From positions 1 to 64,000 of the forward strand of contig CADARP010000004.1 in NCBI GenBank assembly GCA_902790325.1: 64,000 nucleotides of DNA, in the 5' to 3' direction. The translations under genes were made by a program, and so were the position numbers. The DNA comes from Oscillospiraceae bacterium. GTDB taxonomy: Bacteria; Bacillota; Clostridia; Oscillospirales; Acutalibacteraceae. Shown in pieces: positions 15,973 to 25,900 of the stretch (within the stretch, counting starts at the first letter, position 1; every line of letters starts with the position of its first letter). The notes beneath the pieces are model-generated. The model was not told the origin of the DNA, did not search any database, and saw only the letters and a program-made list of their open reading frames with translations.

Positions 15973-16674
15973 ATGCAAAAAACAATCGGAATCCGGGCGA
16001 TCGTTCTGCTGTGCGCAGCGCTCGTGCTCGGAGCATTTGCGCTGACCGCGTGCACACAAAAGAATCAAACGCAAGAGCCCGCGGAAACGGTCGCGGCGTC
16101 TTCCGAAGAATCGGCCGGAACACAGACGCAGGAAAGCGCGACAGATGTACAGACCGAAGCGTCGACGGCTCCGTTCACGCAGACAGCCGCGGCACCGAGC
16201 GCGGAAGAAACGCGGAAACAGGACACGACGACCAAGGCACCCGCGTCCGCGACGAAGGCGGCCGCGGCTTCGACGAAAGCAGAGGCGACCGCGACAAAAG
16301 CGGCGCAGACCACGACGAAGGCGTTCGAGTTCACGGCCAAAACGCCTGCGACGACCAAAGCGGGTACGACCACGACGAAGGCCGGTACGCCGACGACCCA
16401 AGCGGGCACAACGACAACCAAGGCGAGCACGACTTCCACGACGATTCGTTCATCCGGTTCGGGCTCCGGTTCCGGCTCCGGATCGGGTTCCGGTTCCGCA
16501 GAACAGTCATCGCAGACGACCGCTTCCGCGCCTTCAACCGTGAAACCTTCCGTTTCCGCGACTTCGACGACGCGCGCGTCCGGTTCCGTGACCTCGACGA
16601 CACAGTCGTCCGGCGAAACGCTGCCGATCGTCGACAGCGAGGAAGAGGTCGTCCTCAATCCGTTCGGCCGATAA
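15973..16674 (+). CDS. Thr/Ala-rich lipoprotein with stalk-like repeats
   Basis: A 233-residue low-complexity lipoprotein. The lipobox is ALTAC. Nearly all the rest is Thr, Ala, Ser and Lys in TTKA- and TSTT-like repeats, with a Gly-Ser block (GSGSGSGSGS) in the middle and an acidic end (IVDSEEEVVLNPFGR). No globular domain is visible; it looks like a surface spacer, possibly glycosylated. The start at 15973 has AAAGGAG 9 nt upstream. Repetitive DNA makes length variation likely. Confidence 0.7.
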   Translation: MQKTIGIRAIVLLCAALVLGAFALTACTQKNQTQEPAETVAASSEESAGTQTQESATDVQTEASTAPFTQTAAAPSAEETRKQDTTTKAPASATKAAAASTKAEATATKAAQTTTKAFEFTAKTPATTKAGTTTTKAGTPTTQAGTTTTKASTTSTTIRSSGSGSGSGSGSGSGSAEQSSQTTASAPSTVKPSVSATSTTRASGSVTSTTQSSGETLPIVDSEEEVVLNPFGR

Positions 16675-16695
16675 ACGAATACATCGAAAAAACAT

Positions 16696-16736
16696 AAACT
16701 GCCGCGTCCGGTCGGATCGCGGCAGTTGCGCTTTTT
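16696..16736 (+). terminator. Terminator of the Thr/Ala-rich lipoprotein gene
   Basis: AACTGCCGCG (16697-16706) pairs with CGCGGCAGTT (16718-16727), with a T run at 16732-16736. Confidence 0.75.
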
Positions 16737-16742
16737 GTGCGA

Positions 16743-17090
16743 TTAGAATTTCTTTGCGAAGGCTTCCTTAACCTTGTCCTTGGCCACGGCTTTGGCACTC
16801 TCGAGTTTCATGCCGATCTGTGTTTCATTCAGGTTCAGCATGTCGCCGTCCGCTTTTTCGATCAGGATCTCGCAGTCGAGTCCGAACGAAACGAGCGCGG
16901 TCGTCAGCAAAGCGAAAGGCGCCGCGGTCAGACCGACGAACGTGCCGATGACGCCTGCCGTTATGGGGATGTTGACCAGGATCTCGCCGTTGCGCATAAG
17001 CATCACACGCGAGACGTTGCCCTCTTGTACAAGTTCCTTGACCGCTTCCACGAGCAGTTCCGCCTGCTGTTTCAGATTCTCTTTCTCCAT
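16743..17090 (-). CDS. DUF4342 domain protein
   Basis: A 115-residue protein. The N-terminal helix EKENLKQQAELLVEAVKELVQEGNVSRVMLMRNGEILVNIP matches the DUF4342 family, often described as UBA/TS-N-like. A hydrophobic segment follows (GVIGTFVGLTAAPFALLTTALV) and then a Lys/Ala-rich C-terminus. Function unknown; probably membrane associated. ATG 17090 is preferred to the GTG three codons upstream from its distance to AAAGGG. Confidence 0.75.
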   Translation of the reverse strand: MEKENLKQQAELLVEAVKELVQEGNVSRVMLMRNGEILVNIPITAGVIGTFVGLTAAPFALLTTALVSFGLDCEILIEKADGDMLNLNETQIGMKLESAKAVAKDKVKEAFAKKF

Positions 17091-17152
17091 GTTGAACACC
17101 CTTTCCGTTTTTTCTTCATTATATCTGTTATTTCAAAGGATTGCAAGACGTT

Positions 17153-18421
17153 TTACCGCACGGCGCCGATGCATGTTTCGCTGTCGGCGTCCGTGATCTG
17201 CACGGTGACGAAGCCGGATGCGGGACAGTCGCCGGAAATACGCACGGGCAGATAGTTCGCGGTGTGGCCGCAGCCGTCCTCCTCAAGCAGCACCTGCACG
17301 CATGTACCGATCCGGCTGCGGAGATACGCGGCGCGTATGGCGTCCGTCGCGGCGATCATTTCGGCGGCGCGGCGTTCCTTGACGGCCTTCGGCACCTGGT
17401 CGGGCATGTCGGCGGCACGCGTGCCGGAACGCGGCGAATAGGGGAAGACGTGCGTTTTCTCAAAGCCGATCTCCCGCACGAATGCCAGCGACGCGGCGTG
17501 ATCCGCCTGCGTTTCACCCGGAAAACCGACCATGACGTCCGTGCTCAACGTGCAGTCCGGGAAACGCTCGCGCAGCTTGCGGCACAGACTGCGGTATTCA
17601 TCGGCGCTGTAATGGCGGTTCATGCGCCGCAGCGTTGCGTCACAGCCGCTCTGCAGGGAGATGTGGAACTGCGGACAGAGCTTTTCGCACGCGGACAGCC
17701 GGTCGATCAGACTGTCGGTCAGGTGATCCGGTTCGAGCGAGCCGAGCCGCACGCGCTTGACGGCGTCGCTTTCCGAAGCCGCCCGCACCGCATCGCACAA
17801 ATCGTATTCGCCGTCCGCATACGCCGACAGGTTGATGCCGACCAGCACGATCTCCGCATAGCCCGCGCTGCCGAGCGCGGACGCTTCGGCGCGGATGTCC
17901 GCGAGCTTTTTCGAGCGCACACGGCCGCGCGCATAGGGGATGGCGCAGTACGCGCAGAAACGGTTGCAGCCGTCCTCGATCTTGATCTCGGCGCGGGTAC
18001 GGCCGTAGAACGAGTGGATCGCACAGGGGACGAACGGATCGCCGCTTTCGTGCGCGCGCGTCAGCAGAAGCCGCTCTCTGTGCGCAAAAAAATCGTCCAG
18101 CGCTTCGAGCAGACGCGCATTGCTGCGGTTGCCCAGCACAATATCCGCCTCGCACAGCGCTTCTGCGGCGTCGGGATACGCCTGCGGCATGCAGCCGGTC
18201 AGCACGACCGCCGCGTCGGGATTCTGCCGCTTGAGCCGGCGGACGATCTGGCGCGTTTTGCGGTCGCTTTCCGATGTGACGGTGCAGGAGTTGACGACGT
18301 ATACGTCGGCGCTGTCCGAAGCGTCCGTGATCGTGTATCCGTGCGCGGCGAGCGCCTCCGCCATCACCTGCGACTCATATTGATTGACCTTGCAGCCGAG
18401 AGTATACAGTGCAGCCTTCAT
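17153..18421 (-). CDS. mtaB: tRNA N6-threonylcarbamoyladenosine(37) methylthiotransferase MtaB
   Basis: A 422-residue radical SAM methylthiotransferase that converts t6A37 to ms2t6A37 in tRNAs reading ANN codons. N-terminal UPF0004 domain cysteines are in TLGCKVNQYES, VNSCTVT and VLTGCMPQ. The radical SAM cluster is in EDGCNRFCAYCAIPYARG. A TRAM-like C-terminus of about 60 residues follows. ATG 18421 has GGAG 6 nt upstream. It sits after a bidirectional terminator that separates it from the IreB gene pair. Confidence 0.93.
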   Translation of the reverse strand: MKAALYTLGCKVNQYESQVMAEALAAHGYTITDASDSADVYVVNSCTVTSESDRKTRQIVRRLKRQNPDAAVVLTGCMPQAYPDAAEALCEADIVLGNRSNARLLEALDDFFAHRERLLLTRAHESGDPFVPCAIHSFYGRTRAEIKIEDGCNRFCAYCAIPYARGRVRSKKLADIRAEASALGSAGYAEIVLVGINLSAYADGEYDLCDAVRAASESDAVKRVRLGSLEPDHLTDSLIDRLSACEKLCPQFHISLQSGCDATLRRMNRHYSADEYRSLCRKLRERFPDCTLSTDVMVGFPGETQADHAASLAFVREIGFEKTHVFPYSPRSGTRAADMPDQVPKAVKERRAAEMIAATDAIRAAYLRSRIGTCVQVLLEEDGCGHTANYLPVRISGDCPASGFVTVQITDADSETCIGAVR

Positions 18422-18435
18422 GATGTTCTCCAAAG

Positions 18436-18466
18436 AAAAAGACCGAACGCGCGTCCGGTCTTTTTA
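18436..18466. terminator. Bidirectional terminator
   Basis: AAAGACCG (18438-18445) pairs with CGGTCTTT (18456-18463), with A and T runs on both sides. It ends the 19042-18480 pair on the minus strand. Confidence 0.75.
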
Positions 18467-18479
18467 TGTTGTTTTGCGG

Positions 18480-18773
18480 TTATGCGTTTTTGTTCAGCGC
18501 GCGTTCGAGCCAAACGGTGCCGATATCCATCGCGTTGTACAGACCGCGCTTTTCGCCCTTTTTGATGATGCGGTCACGCGGACGGGCGTCCGGATCGGTG
18601 GACACGAGCTGCACCACGACGCGATCGGCGATCTGCATGTCGTGGAATTCCTTGGTGCCGGTGATCTGCAGGATCACCACAAAGGGATCGCGCGGGTCGC
18701 CGTAGTAAATTGTATTGTCCTTGCGTACGAGGGGCTTGCCCTTGTAGGTCAGGAACGCATCTTTCTTAGCCAA
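18480..18773 (-). CDS. Conserved hypothetical protein, 97 residues
   Basis: A small soluble, basic protein (DAFLTYKGKPLVRKDNTIYYGD..., ending NAMDIGTVWLERALNKNA) with no motif I can name. It has no signal peptide or TM segment. The start is probably the TTG at 18773 with AGGATG 8 nt upstream. It follows the IreB-family gene by 17 nt and shares its terminator, so the two are co-expressed. Its pairing with IreB suggests a link to the same signalling or envelope function, which is inference. Confidence 0.7.
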   Translation of the reverse strand: MAKKDAFLTYKGKPLVRKDNTIYYGDPRDPFVVILQITGTKEFHDMQIADRVVVQLVSTDPDARPRDRIIKKGEKRGLYNAMDIGTVWLERALNKNA

Positions 18774-18790
18774 TTCAAAGCATCCTTTCC

Positions 18791-19042
18791 TCAGTTGTCC
18801 ACGCCGAGATATTCCTTCACGAGGATCTGCAGAAGCTCGTCGCGGTCGATGCGGCGCACGAGACTGCGCGCGTTGTTGTGCGTGGTGATGTAGGTGGGAT
18901 CCTCCGACAGGATATAGCCGACAAGTTGGCTGATCGGGTTGTATCCCTTTTCCTGCAGCGCCTCGTAAATCGCGACAAGCGTGCGGCGCATTTCGGTTTC
19001 GGGTTCATCCCTCAGGGTGAAGCGCTGGGTTTTGTCTGTCAT
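18791..19042 (-). CDS. IreB family regulatory phosphoprotein (DUF965/YrzL)
   Basis: An 83-residue protein matching IreB throughout ([44 protein letters not shown]). In Enterococcus IreB is phosphorylated by the PASTA kinase IreK and modulates cephalosporin resistance. In many Firmicutes the gene precedes ruvX/yqgF; that neighbour is missing here. ATG 19042 has GAGGTGG 5 nt upstream. Promoter at 19077-19105. Confidence 0.9.
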   Translation of the reverse strand: MTDKTQRFTLRDEPETEMRRTLVAIYEALQEKGYNPISQLVGYILSEDPTYITTHNNARSLVRRIDRDELLQILVKEYLGVDN

Positions 19043-19076
19043 CGTAACCACCTCGTTCAAAAGCTTTCACGTATAT

Positions 19077-19105
19077 ATTATATACGATTCTTTTGACAAT
19101 TACAA
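19077..19105 (-). promoter_or_regulatory. Promoter of the IreB-family gene
   Basis: TTGTAA, 17-bp spacer, TATAAT on the minus strand. Confidence 0.65.
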
Positions 19106-19153
19106 GTGCAGATGCAAATTTTTACAATTTCTTTGTAAATCTTTGCGGCTGCA

Positions 19154-21535
19154 TCAGGAGCGCAGATGGATGCCGAGCATTTCGAGCGCGGCGATCGCGC
19201 GTTTCATCGCGGAATCGGCCTCCTCATCGGTCAGCGTGCGCTCGGCCGAACGCAGCGTCAAGTTGAACGCGACGCTCTTCATGCCGTCGGGGATCTGACT
19301 GCCCTCGTACACGTCGAACAGGCTGATGCTCTCGAGGATCTTGCCGACGGCGCGGGCGATCTCACGCTCGAGCCGCAGCACCGGGATCGCACGCTCGCAC
19401 ACGAACGCCAAATCGCGCGTGCTGGCGGGGAAGCGCGGCAGATGACGGTACACACGCACCAGGTCGCTTGCCGCCTCGAAGGTGTTGAAATCCAGCTCTG
19501 CCACGTAGGTGCGCTGTCCGATGCCGTAGTTCTCCTGTACATCGGGATGAACCTCGCCGAGGAAGCCCAGCTCTTTGCCGCCCGCGGTCAGTTTCGCCGC
19601 GCGGCCGGGATGCAGGAACGGACAGTCCGCGACCGGTTCCACATCCACATCGCGGATGCCTGCCTTGAGCAGCAGCGCTTCGATCGCGCCTTTGAGCGTG
19701 AAGAAGTCACAGTCGGGGCCGTACATTCCCAGCGCGATTTTCGGCAGTTCGTCCGGCAGATCGCGGCCTTCGACGGGGATGTACACCGTCGCCATCTCAA
19801 AGAGGTACGCCTCGGGACAGCGGTTGTTGTAGTTGCGGGCGAGCGTTTCGAGCATGGACGGCACGGTGATCGTGCGCATGACGCTGGTATCCTCGCCGAG
19901 CGGGTTCGTGATCGTCACAACCGTGCGCAGCGGGCTGTCCGCGGGAAGGCGGATCTTGTCGAAATATTTGGGACTGATGAAGGAATAAGTCTGGATCTCG
20001 CTCAGACCGGAAGCCATGAGCGAATCGCATGCGAGATTCTGCAGTTTCTGCGTGGGCGAGAGCTTGCCGGCCGTCGTACTCGTGAACGGGCGGCTCTCGA
20101 TATTCTCAAATCCGTAGAAGCGCGCGACCTCCTCGGCGATGTCTGCCGGATGCAGCACGTCGCCGCGGAACGACGGCACATAGACGACGCCGTCCTTGAC
20201 CTCGAACTCCAGCTTTTCCAGAATGCGTATCTGCTCGTCGGCAGGAACGTGGATGCCGATGAATTCGTTTGTCCAGTCGGGCAGGAACGGTACGGTCGTC
20301 ACGCCGGTCTTGGAGCAGTCGCAGTCGACGACGCCCTCGACCACGTCGCCCGCGTCCAGAAGCTGTACCAGCTCGAGCGCTCTGTCGAGCGAACGGCGGC
20401 AGCCCTTGGGATCGAGCTCCTTCTCGTAGCGGCCGGAGGCCTCGGTGCGCATGCCGAGCTTTTTGGCGGTCAGACGCACGCTCGTGCCCTTGAAGCAGGC
20501 GGACTCGAATACGATCTGCGTCGTGTCGTCCATGATGCCGCTGTATTCGCCGCCCATGACGCCGGCGACGGCGACGGGTTTGTCGGCGTCGGCGATGACG
20601 AGCATCGACGGTTCCAGTGCGCGTTCCACGCCGTCAAGCGTGGTGATGGTTTCGCCTGCTCTCGCCTTGCGCACGTTGACGACGCCGCCGCTCAGGTAGC
20701 GCAGGTCGAACGCGTGCATCGGCTGGCCGAATTCGAGCATGACGTAGTTTGTGATGTCGACAATATTGTTGATCGGGCGCACACCGCTTGCGCGCAGCCG
20801 CTCGCGCATCCAGCGCGGGGAGGGCTTGACGCGCACGTTCTTGACCACGGCGCCCGCATAGCGGTAGCAGTTTTCACTGTCGAGGACGTTGACGGACAGC
20901 AGCTCCTTCACGTCGCCTTCGCCTTTTTTGACCTGCGGCACAGGGACGGTGAAAGGCAGTTTGAAGCTTGCGGCGGCTTCACGCGCCAGACCGATAACAC
21001 TCAGACAGTCCGGACGGTTGGGCGTGATCTCGAACTCCGTGATGACGTCGTCGAGACCGATCGCCTTGCGGATGTCCGTGCCGGGGGTGCGGTCGCAGTC
21101 GTCGCCGAGGACAAAGATACCGTCTTCGATGGCGTAGGGGAAGTCGTGCGTCGTCAGACCCAGCTCGCCGAGCGAGCAGAGCATGCCGCTGCTTTCCACG
21201 CCGCGGAGCTTGCCGCTGTGGATCTGCTTGCCGCCCGCGACGACGGAATCGTCGAGCGCGACGGGAACGACGTCGCCGGCAGTGAGGTTCTGCGCGCCGG
21301 TCACGATCTGCAGCGGGGCGTCGCCGCCCGCGTCGACCTGACAGACCCACAGGTGGTCGGAGTCGGGATGACGCGCCAAAGAGAGCACTTTGCCCACAAC
21401 GATGTTGCGCAGCTCGCTGCCCTCCTGCTCGTAGCATTCTACCTTTGAGCCGGTCAGCGTCATAACGTCGGCGAATTCTTTATCCGAGGCTTCTACGGGC
21501 ACATAGACCTGCAGCCATTTTTTCGAGAGTTTCAT
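19154..21535 (-). CDS. pheT: Phenylalanine--tRNA ligase beta subunit
   Basis: A 793-residue protein of normal length for bacterial PheT. An N-terminal EMAP-type tRNA-binding domain (about 40-150, ARHPDSDHLWVCQVDAG) is followed by the B3/B4 editing region, the B5 domain, the catalytic-like core (LACDSLMASGLSEIQTYSFI) and a C-terminal anticodon-binding FDX-ACB domain (VYRHLPRFPASTRDLAFVC). Together with PheS it charges tRNA-Phe. It begins 16 nt after the pheS stop and is controlled by the Phe T-box upstream. Confidence 0.96.
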   Translation of the reverse strand: MKLSKKWLQVYVPVEASDKEFADVMTLTGSKVECYEQEGSELRNIVVGKVLSLARHPDSDHLWVCQVDAGGDAPLQIVTGAQNLTAGDVVPVALDDSVVAGGKQIHSGKLRGVESSGMLCSLGELGLTTHDFPYAIEDGIFVLGDDCDRTPGTDIRKAIGLDDVITEFEITPNRPDCLSVIGLAREAAASFKLPFTVPVPQVKKGEGDVKELLSVNVLDSENCYRYAGAVVKNVRVKPSPRWMRERLRASGVRPINNIVDITNYVMLEFGQPMHAFDLRYLSGGVVNVRKARAGETITTLDGVERALEPSMLVIADADKPVAVAGVMGGEYSGIMDDTTQIVFESACFKGTSVRLTAKKLGMRTEASGRYEKELDPKGCRRSLDRALELVQLLDAGDVVEGVVDCDCSKTGVTTVPFLPDWTNEFIGIHVPADEQIRILEKLEFEVKDGVVYVPSFRGDVLHPADIAEEVARFYGFENIESRPFTSTTAGKLSPTQKLQNLACDSLMASGLSEIQTYSFISPKYFDKIRLPADSPLRTVVTITNPLGEDTSVMRTITVPSMLETLARNYNNRCPEAYLFEMATVYIPVEGRDLPDELPKIALGMYGPDCDFFTLKGAIEALLLKAGIRDVDVEPVADCPFLHPGRAAKLTAGGKELGFLGEVHPDVQENYGIGQRTYVAELDFNTFEAASDLVRVYRHLPRFPASTRDLAFVCERAIPVLRLEREIARAVGKILESISLFDVYEGSQIPDGMKSVAFNLTLRSAERTLTDEEADSAMKRAIAALEMLGIHLRS

Positions 21536-21551
21536 ATGGTGTCAACCTCCT

Positions 21552-22571
21552 TTAAAACTGCGACAGGAAGCGCATGTCGTTTTCATAGAACAGGCGCAGA
21601 TCGTCGATGTGGAAGCGGAACATCGCAATGCGTTCCAGGCCGATGCCGAACGCGAATCCGCTGTATTCGTCGGGGTCGACGCCGCCGTTGCGCAGCACCT
21701 GCGGATGCACCATGCCGCCGCCGAGGATCTCGATCCAGCCCTCGTCCTTGCACATCGAGCAGCCCTTGCCGCCGCAGCGGAAGCAGGACACGTCGACCTC
21801 GCAGGACGGTTCGGTGAACGGGAAGTGATGCGGGCGCAGACGGATGCGCGTCTGCTCGCCGAACAGACCCTTAGCCAGCGTTTCGAGGCACGCCTTCAAA
21901 TCGCCCATCGTCACGCCCTTATCGACGACGAGACCTTCGATCTGGTGGAACAGGGGAGAGTGCGTCGCGTCCGCGGCGTCGGAGCGGTAGACGCGTCCGG
22001 GCGCCAGGATGCGGATGGGCGGTTTGTGCTGCTCCATGTAACGGATCTGCATGGGGGACGTCTGGGTGCGCAGCAGTACCTTGTCCGTGATATAGAAGGT
22101 GTCCTGCGTGTCGCGCGCGGGATGTCCCTCGGGAATATTGAGCGCTTCAAAGTTGTAGTAATCCAGCTCGACCTCGGGACCGGACGCGATCTGGAATCCC
22201 ATACCGATGAAGATATCCTTGACCTCGTCCAGAACGATGGTCAGCGGATGCTTGTGTCCGCGGCGCGGCAGGGTGCCGGGCATCGTCACGTCGATCGTTT
22301 CGAGCTTCAGACGCTCTTCTTTTTCTTTTTGTTTGAATATCTCCGCGTGCTCCGTGATCTGCTGCTCGATATAGGCGCGGGCTTCGTTGGCAAGCTGTCC
22401 CATCACGGGGCGCTCCTCTGCGGAGAGCTTGCCCATCTGCTTGAGAATGGCGGTCAGTTCGCCTTTTTTGCCGAGATATGCCACACGCATGGCCTCCAGA
22501 TCGCTCTTGCCTTTGGCGGCGGCAATCCGCTCCGCGGCGGACCTCCTCAGCTCTTCCAGTTGCGATTTCAT
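21552..22571 (-). CDS. pheS: Phenylalanine--tRNA ligase alpha subunit
   Basis: A 339-residue class II synthetase subunit. A coiled-coil arm occupies about 1-85; class II motifs 1-3 follow, with [45 protein letters not shown], and [15 protein letters not shown]-type and [13 protein letters not shown] segments. ATG 22571 gives the usual length, with GAGGG upstream; the frame extends further up into the leader but that part overlaps the T-box. Confidence 0.96.
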   Translation of the reverse strand: MKSQLEELRRSAAERIAAAKGKSDLEAMRVAYLGKKGELTAILKQMGKLSAEERPVMGQLANEARAYIEQQITEHAEIFKQKEKEERLKLETIDVTMPGTLPRRGHKHPLTIVLDEVKDIFIGMGFQIASGPEVELDYYNFEALNIPEGHPARDTQDTFYITDKVLLRTQTSPMQIRYMEQHKPPIRILAPGRVYRSDAADATHSPLFHQIEGLVVDKGVTMGDLKACLETLAKGLFGEQTRIRLRPHHFPFTEPSCEVDVSCFRCGGKGCSMCKDEGWIEILGGGMVHPQVLRNGGVDPDEYSGFAFGIGLERIAMFRFHIDDLRLFYENDMRFLSQF

Positions 22572-22584
22572 AGCGATGTTTCCC

Positions 22585-22868
22585 TCTTTCCGAAAATAAT
22601 AAAAGACCTTCATCCCGATGCGGGACGAAGGTCAACTCCGCGGTACCACCCGACATTTCCGCACGAATGCGGACACTCTGCGCGCACAAAGACGCGTCTG
22701 CCGATCACGGCGGCATGCCGTCGCGCCCTACTGATCTGTGTTCAGGCGCGCCGCTCCCAAGTGAACTTCGGCTTTGCGGAAAGACAGACGCGCTTTCAGC
22801 CGCGGCGCGTCCTCTCTGCGGGTTTCCGTTGCAAGGCTTACTCTCTTGTTCCTCGCGTTTACTAAATC
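22585..22868 (-). promoter_or_regulatory. T-box leader, tRNA-Phe responsive
   Basis: On the minus strand a stem I starts with an AGTAAGC-like segment, a specifier loop reads GAAG-TTC-ACT (TTC at 22765-22763, Phe), and the T-box GGGTGGTACCGCG lies at about 22639-22651. It is followed by a terminator hairpin GACCTTCGTCCCGC...GATGAAGGTC with a T-rich tail (about 22595-22630). Uncharged tRNA-Phe should favour the antiterminator and switch on pheST. Confidence 0.92.
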
Positions 22869-22897
22869 ACTATACCACAAACGTACAGGATTTGCAA
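22869..22897 (-). promoter_or_regulatory. Promoter of the pheST T-box transcript
   Basis: TTGCAA, 17-bp spacer, TATAGT on the minus strand. Confidence 0.8.
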
Positions 22898-22911
22898 GTG
22901 TTTTTTGTCTT

Positions 22912-25900
22912 TTATTCACGCAAAACGACCGGCGCGGACAGAATACCGGTCCGGCGCAGGTTGTATTCATAGCTCCAGCGGCAGCCCTCGCTGCGCCAGG
23001 CGCTCGGGCCGTGCCACTTTTCCGTTTCGTCGGCAAGGTGCAGCGGGCCGAATGTGTTGTAGCGGTGGATGTACAGCGTGAACCGCACGTCGTGCATGCC
23101 GTCGGCAAGATCCGGTACGGTCAGCGTATACGGCGGATAGACGATGCTGCCGCAGTCCCTGCCGTCCACCTGAACGCCGATCAGCGCGCCGCGATACCAC
23201 GAAGCGCGCAGCGTCAGTTTGCCGTTTTTTGCCTCGGCCTTGCAGTTGTAGGTGATATTGCCGCCGTAGAAGGGGAAGCCCTGCCGCGTCAGATCGCCGA
23301 AACAGACGGATGCGGGCTTCTGCGTGATCGACGCATGCCGTCCGTGCGCCTTGACGCCGAAATCGCCGAGGATGAATACAGCCTCGATGTTCGTTGCCTC
23401 GCCGTAGGCATAGGTGATCTCCAGCGTGTTGCGGCCCTGCACGATCGGCGGCAGCGGCAGTTTGTCGATGGCGATGTCCACATACTTGCCGCAAGGCGTC
23501 TTCGGCACGTCGACGCCGTTGAGGCGAATCGATTCGGCCTTGTCCAGCTCCTCCAGCGCAAGGTGTGCGCCGGTATAGTCGATCCCGCTGTCAAAGGAAA
23601 AGCGGAGCGTCAGCAGACTCACGGGATCGGGTTCGCCGATGACCCACGGCTGCACGCAGTGACCGCTGCGATCCCGCAGTCCCAGACGCGCGCGTGCGTG
23701 ATCGTCGAGACGCAGGATCTCTTCCTCGTCCGAAAAGTCCGCGTCGCCGGACAGCTTATACTGCGCCATATCCAGCACCAGCACGTTGTCCTCGGACAGC
23801 GTGTAATCCGTTTCGTCCGGCAGGACATATTCCGCCGTCGGCGCTTCGGGCTGCGTTTCCTGTGCCACGCAAACGCCTTCCGTCAGGCGCAGCAGCACCG
23901 AGTCGTAACCGTACAGCTTGCGGGAGATGAAAGTCTTGCCGTTTTTGTATTCTGCGGCAAGCGGTGTGATGCTGCCGCTTGCGGTGTCATACAGTTCCGG
24001 CGCGAATGTGCCGTCGAGACAGATGCGCGCGTCGATGCCGTCGTCCACGTCTTTGTTTTCCGGTTCACGGCCAAAGCAGACAAACAGCCAGCGGCAGTCT
24101 CCGTCCTCGCGCAGCTGGTAGAACAGCTCGTCGGTCAGTCTGCCGTCGGCATGGCGCAGCGTCACGGTGCGCACGTCGTCGAGCGCGGTCAGCAGCGCCG
24201 CGCGGGAGAAGTCGATCGCGGTGCTCTCGTCAAACAGCTTTTTGCCGCGGTCGGACGGTTCCGCGTCGCAGAGCGTCGGCGCTTCGCCCATGAAAATGAG
24301 TCTGCCGCCCGCCTTGCGGAACGCTTCGAGCCGATCCAGCGTCGTGGAACGCAGCGTTTCGCACGCCGGCACGACCACCGCGTCGTATGCCATCTCGCCG
24401 ACCTGCAGCGGCGCGGAGCCGGCTGCGCAGAGCGTCGGCAGGAGCGATTCGGAAATATAGTCGAAATCTATGCTGCCCTCCAGGAGCCAGTGCGTCACAT
24501 TCTGGAAGCGCTCGTCAAGCGTCTCGCGCAGCAGGGCGGTTTTGTCGTTCGGCCCCCAATGCAGCCAGAAACTCTCGATCGGGTGCACGACGGCGACCTT
24601 GACGACGGGCTTGCCGCGTGTCATTGCCGTGTTGACGCGCGCGAAGTGATCCTCGATCACACGGTATTTCTTGTACCACGGGGACTGGTAATGGATCGAC
24701 GCGGGGTAGTCGCGCTTGGCCTCGCCGCCCATGGCGTACCAGGACAGGTGCGGCACGCGCACCGTCACGCCCAGCGCAGCCTGCCAGTCGCCCTGATGTT
24801 TGTAGGTGCGGAAGTCGCAGTCCCATGCCGTCACGCCGTACAGTTCCGACAGCATCCCTTCGCGCCCGAACTGGTGCACCGCGGACTGCGCCTGCTTGGC
24901 GGTGGAGAATTCGTGCCAGTTGCAGAGCATGTCGATGCCCGGCAGGTCAAAGCCGCGATAGGAACGCATCGCCTCGCCCAGCGCGCTGCACTGCGCGTGC
25001 AGCGACGATTCCTCCATCATGTGTCCCGTCAGCGCGATATGGTTTTCGCGGCACCATCCGCCGACCGTGTCGGCAAAGGACGACGCAAACAGCTCCGCGA
25101 TGCAGTCGTGGTAGCGGTAGCGGTGCAGGGACGGCGCGTTCGCGGGCAGATCCCAGAACAGCTCCGGCAGCGTTTCAAAAATATCTGCGCCGTACAGCGT
25201 TTTATACACGTCGGGTACGGCGTCCGTCCACGGGAGCTTGGCGCGCATACGGTCGGTTGAATTGTTCAGCGTGCGTTTGCGCTCGAACTGCGGTTCGTCC
25301 GTGAAAATTGCCGGGATTGTGTCGTCAAACGCATCGCCGACAGCCCTCTTGTACTGCTCGTGCGTCACTTCGATGAAGCGGCGGATGGCTTCGGGATTGA
25401 GCGTGTCGACATACGTCTGGCCGTTGTACCACGAATCGGGTTCGCCGATCTTCTGCGTGGCGTACCATTTGGCGCCCTGTGCGGGATCGTCCCTGCCGAT
25501 GCGGCGGTAGGACGCGAGGAAGCCGTCTGCGTCGAGCACAACGTCATAGGCGGCGAGAAACGCCGCGCTTTCCATATCGTCCTCAAACGGCGTCAGGTAC
25601 AGGCAGCGCTTGCGGTACCGCACGTCTTTCGTGACAAGACCGCCCGCGGCGCCGGACGGCCAGCGATCCTCGTCGTAGAGCCACGCGAGCATGTTTTCTT
25701 TTTTGGCCTTATCCACACAGTCGCGCACGCGTGCGAGAAATTCCTCGCTCATGTAGGCGTTTTTGAGCCCGGTGCGCACGTGCATATGAAAACCGCCGAG
25801 TCCCATCTCTTTCATGACGTCGATCTGTCGCAGCAGTTCGTCACGCTCAAGATAACTGTTCCACGCCCAGAACGGCGTGCCGCGGTATTCGGCGGTCGGG

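Noticed and set aside
9352-25260. Very long open frames opposite the patatin gene, pheT and the GH106-like gene (up to about 800 codons)
   Set aside because: They are mirror frames caused by high GC at third codon positions; their products are Arg/His/Ala-rich, show no family motifs and lack RBSs.
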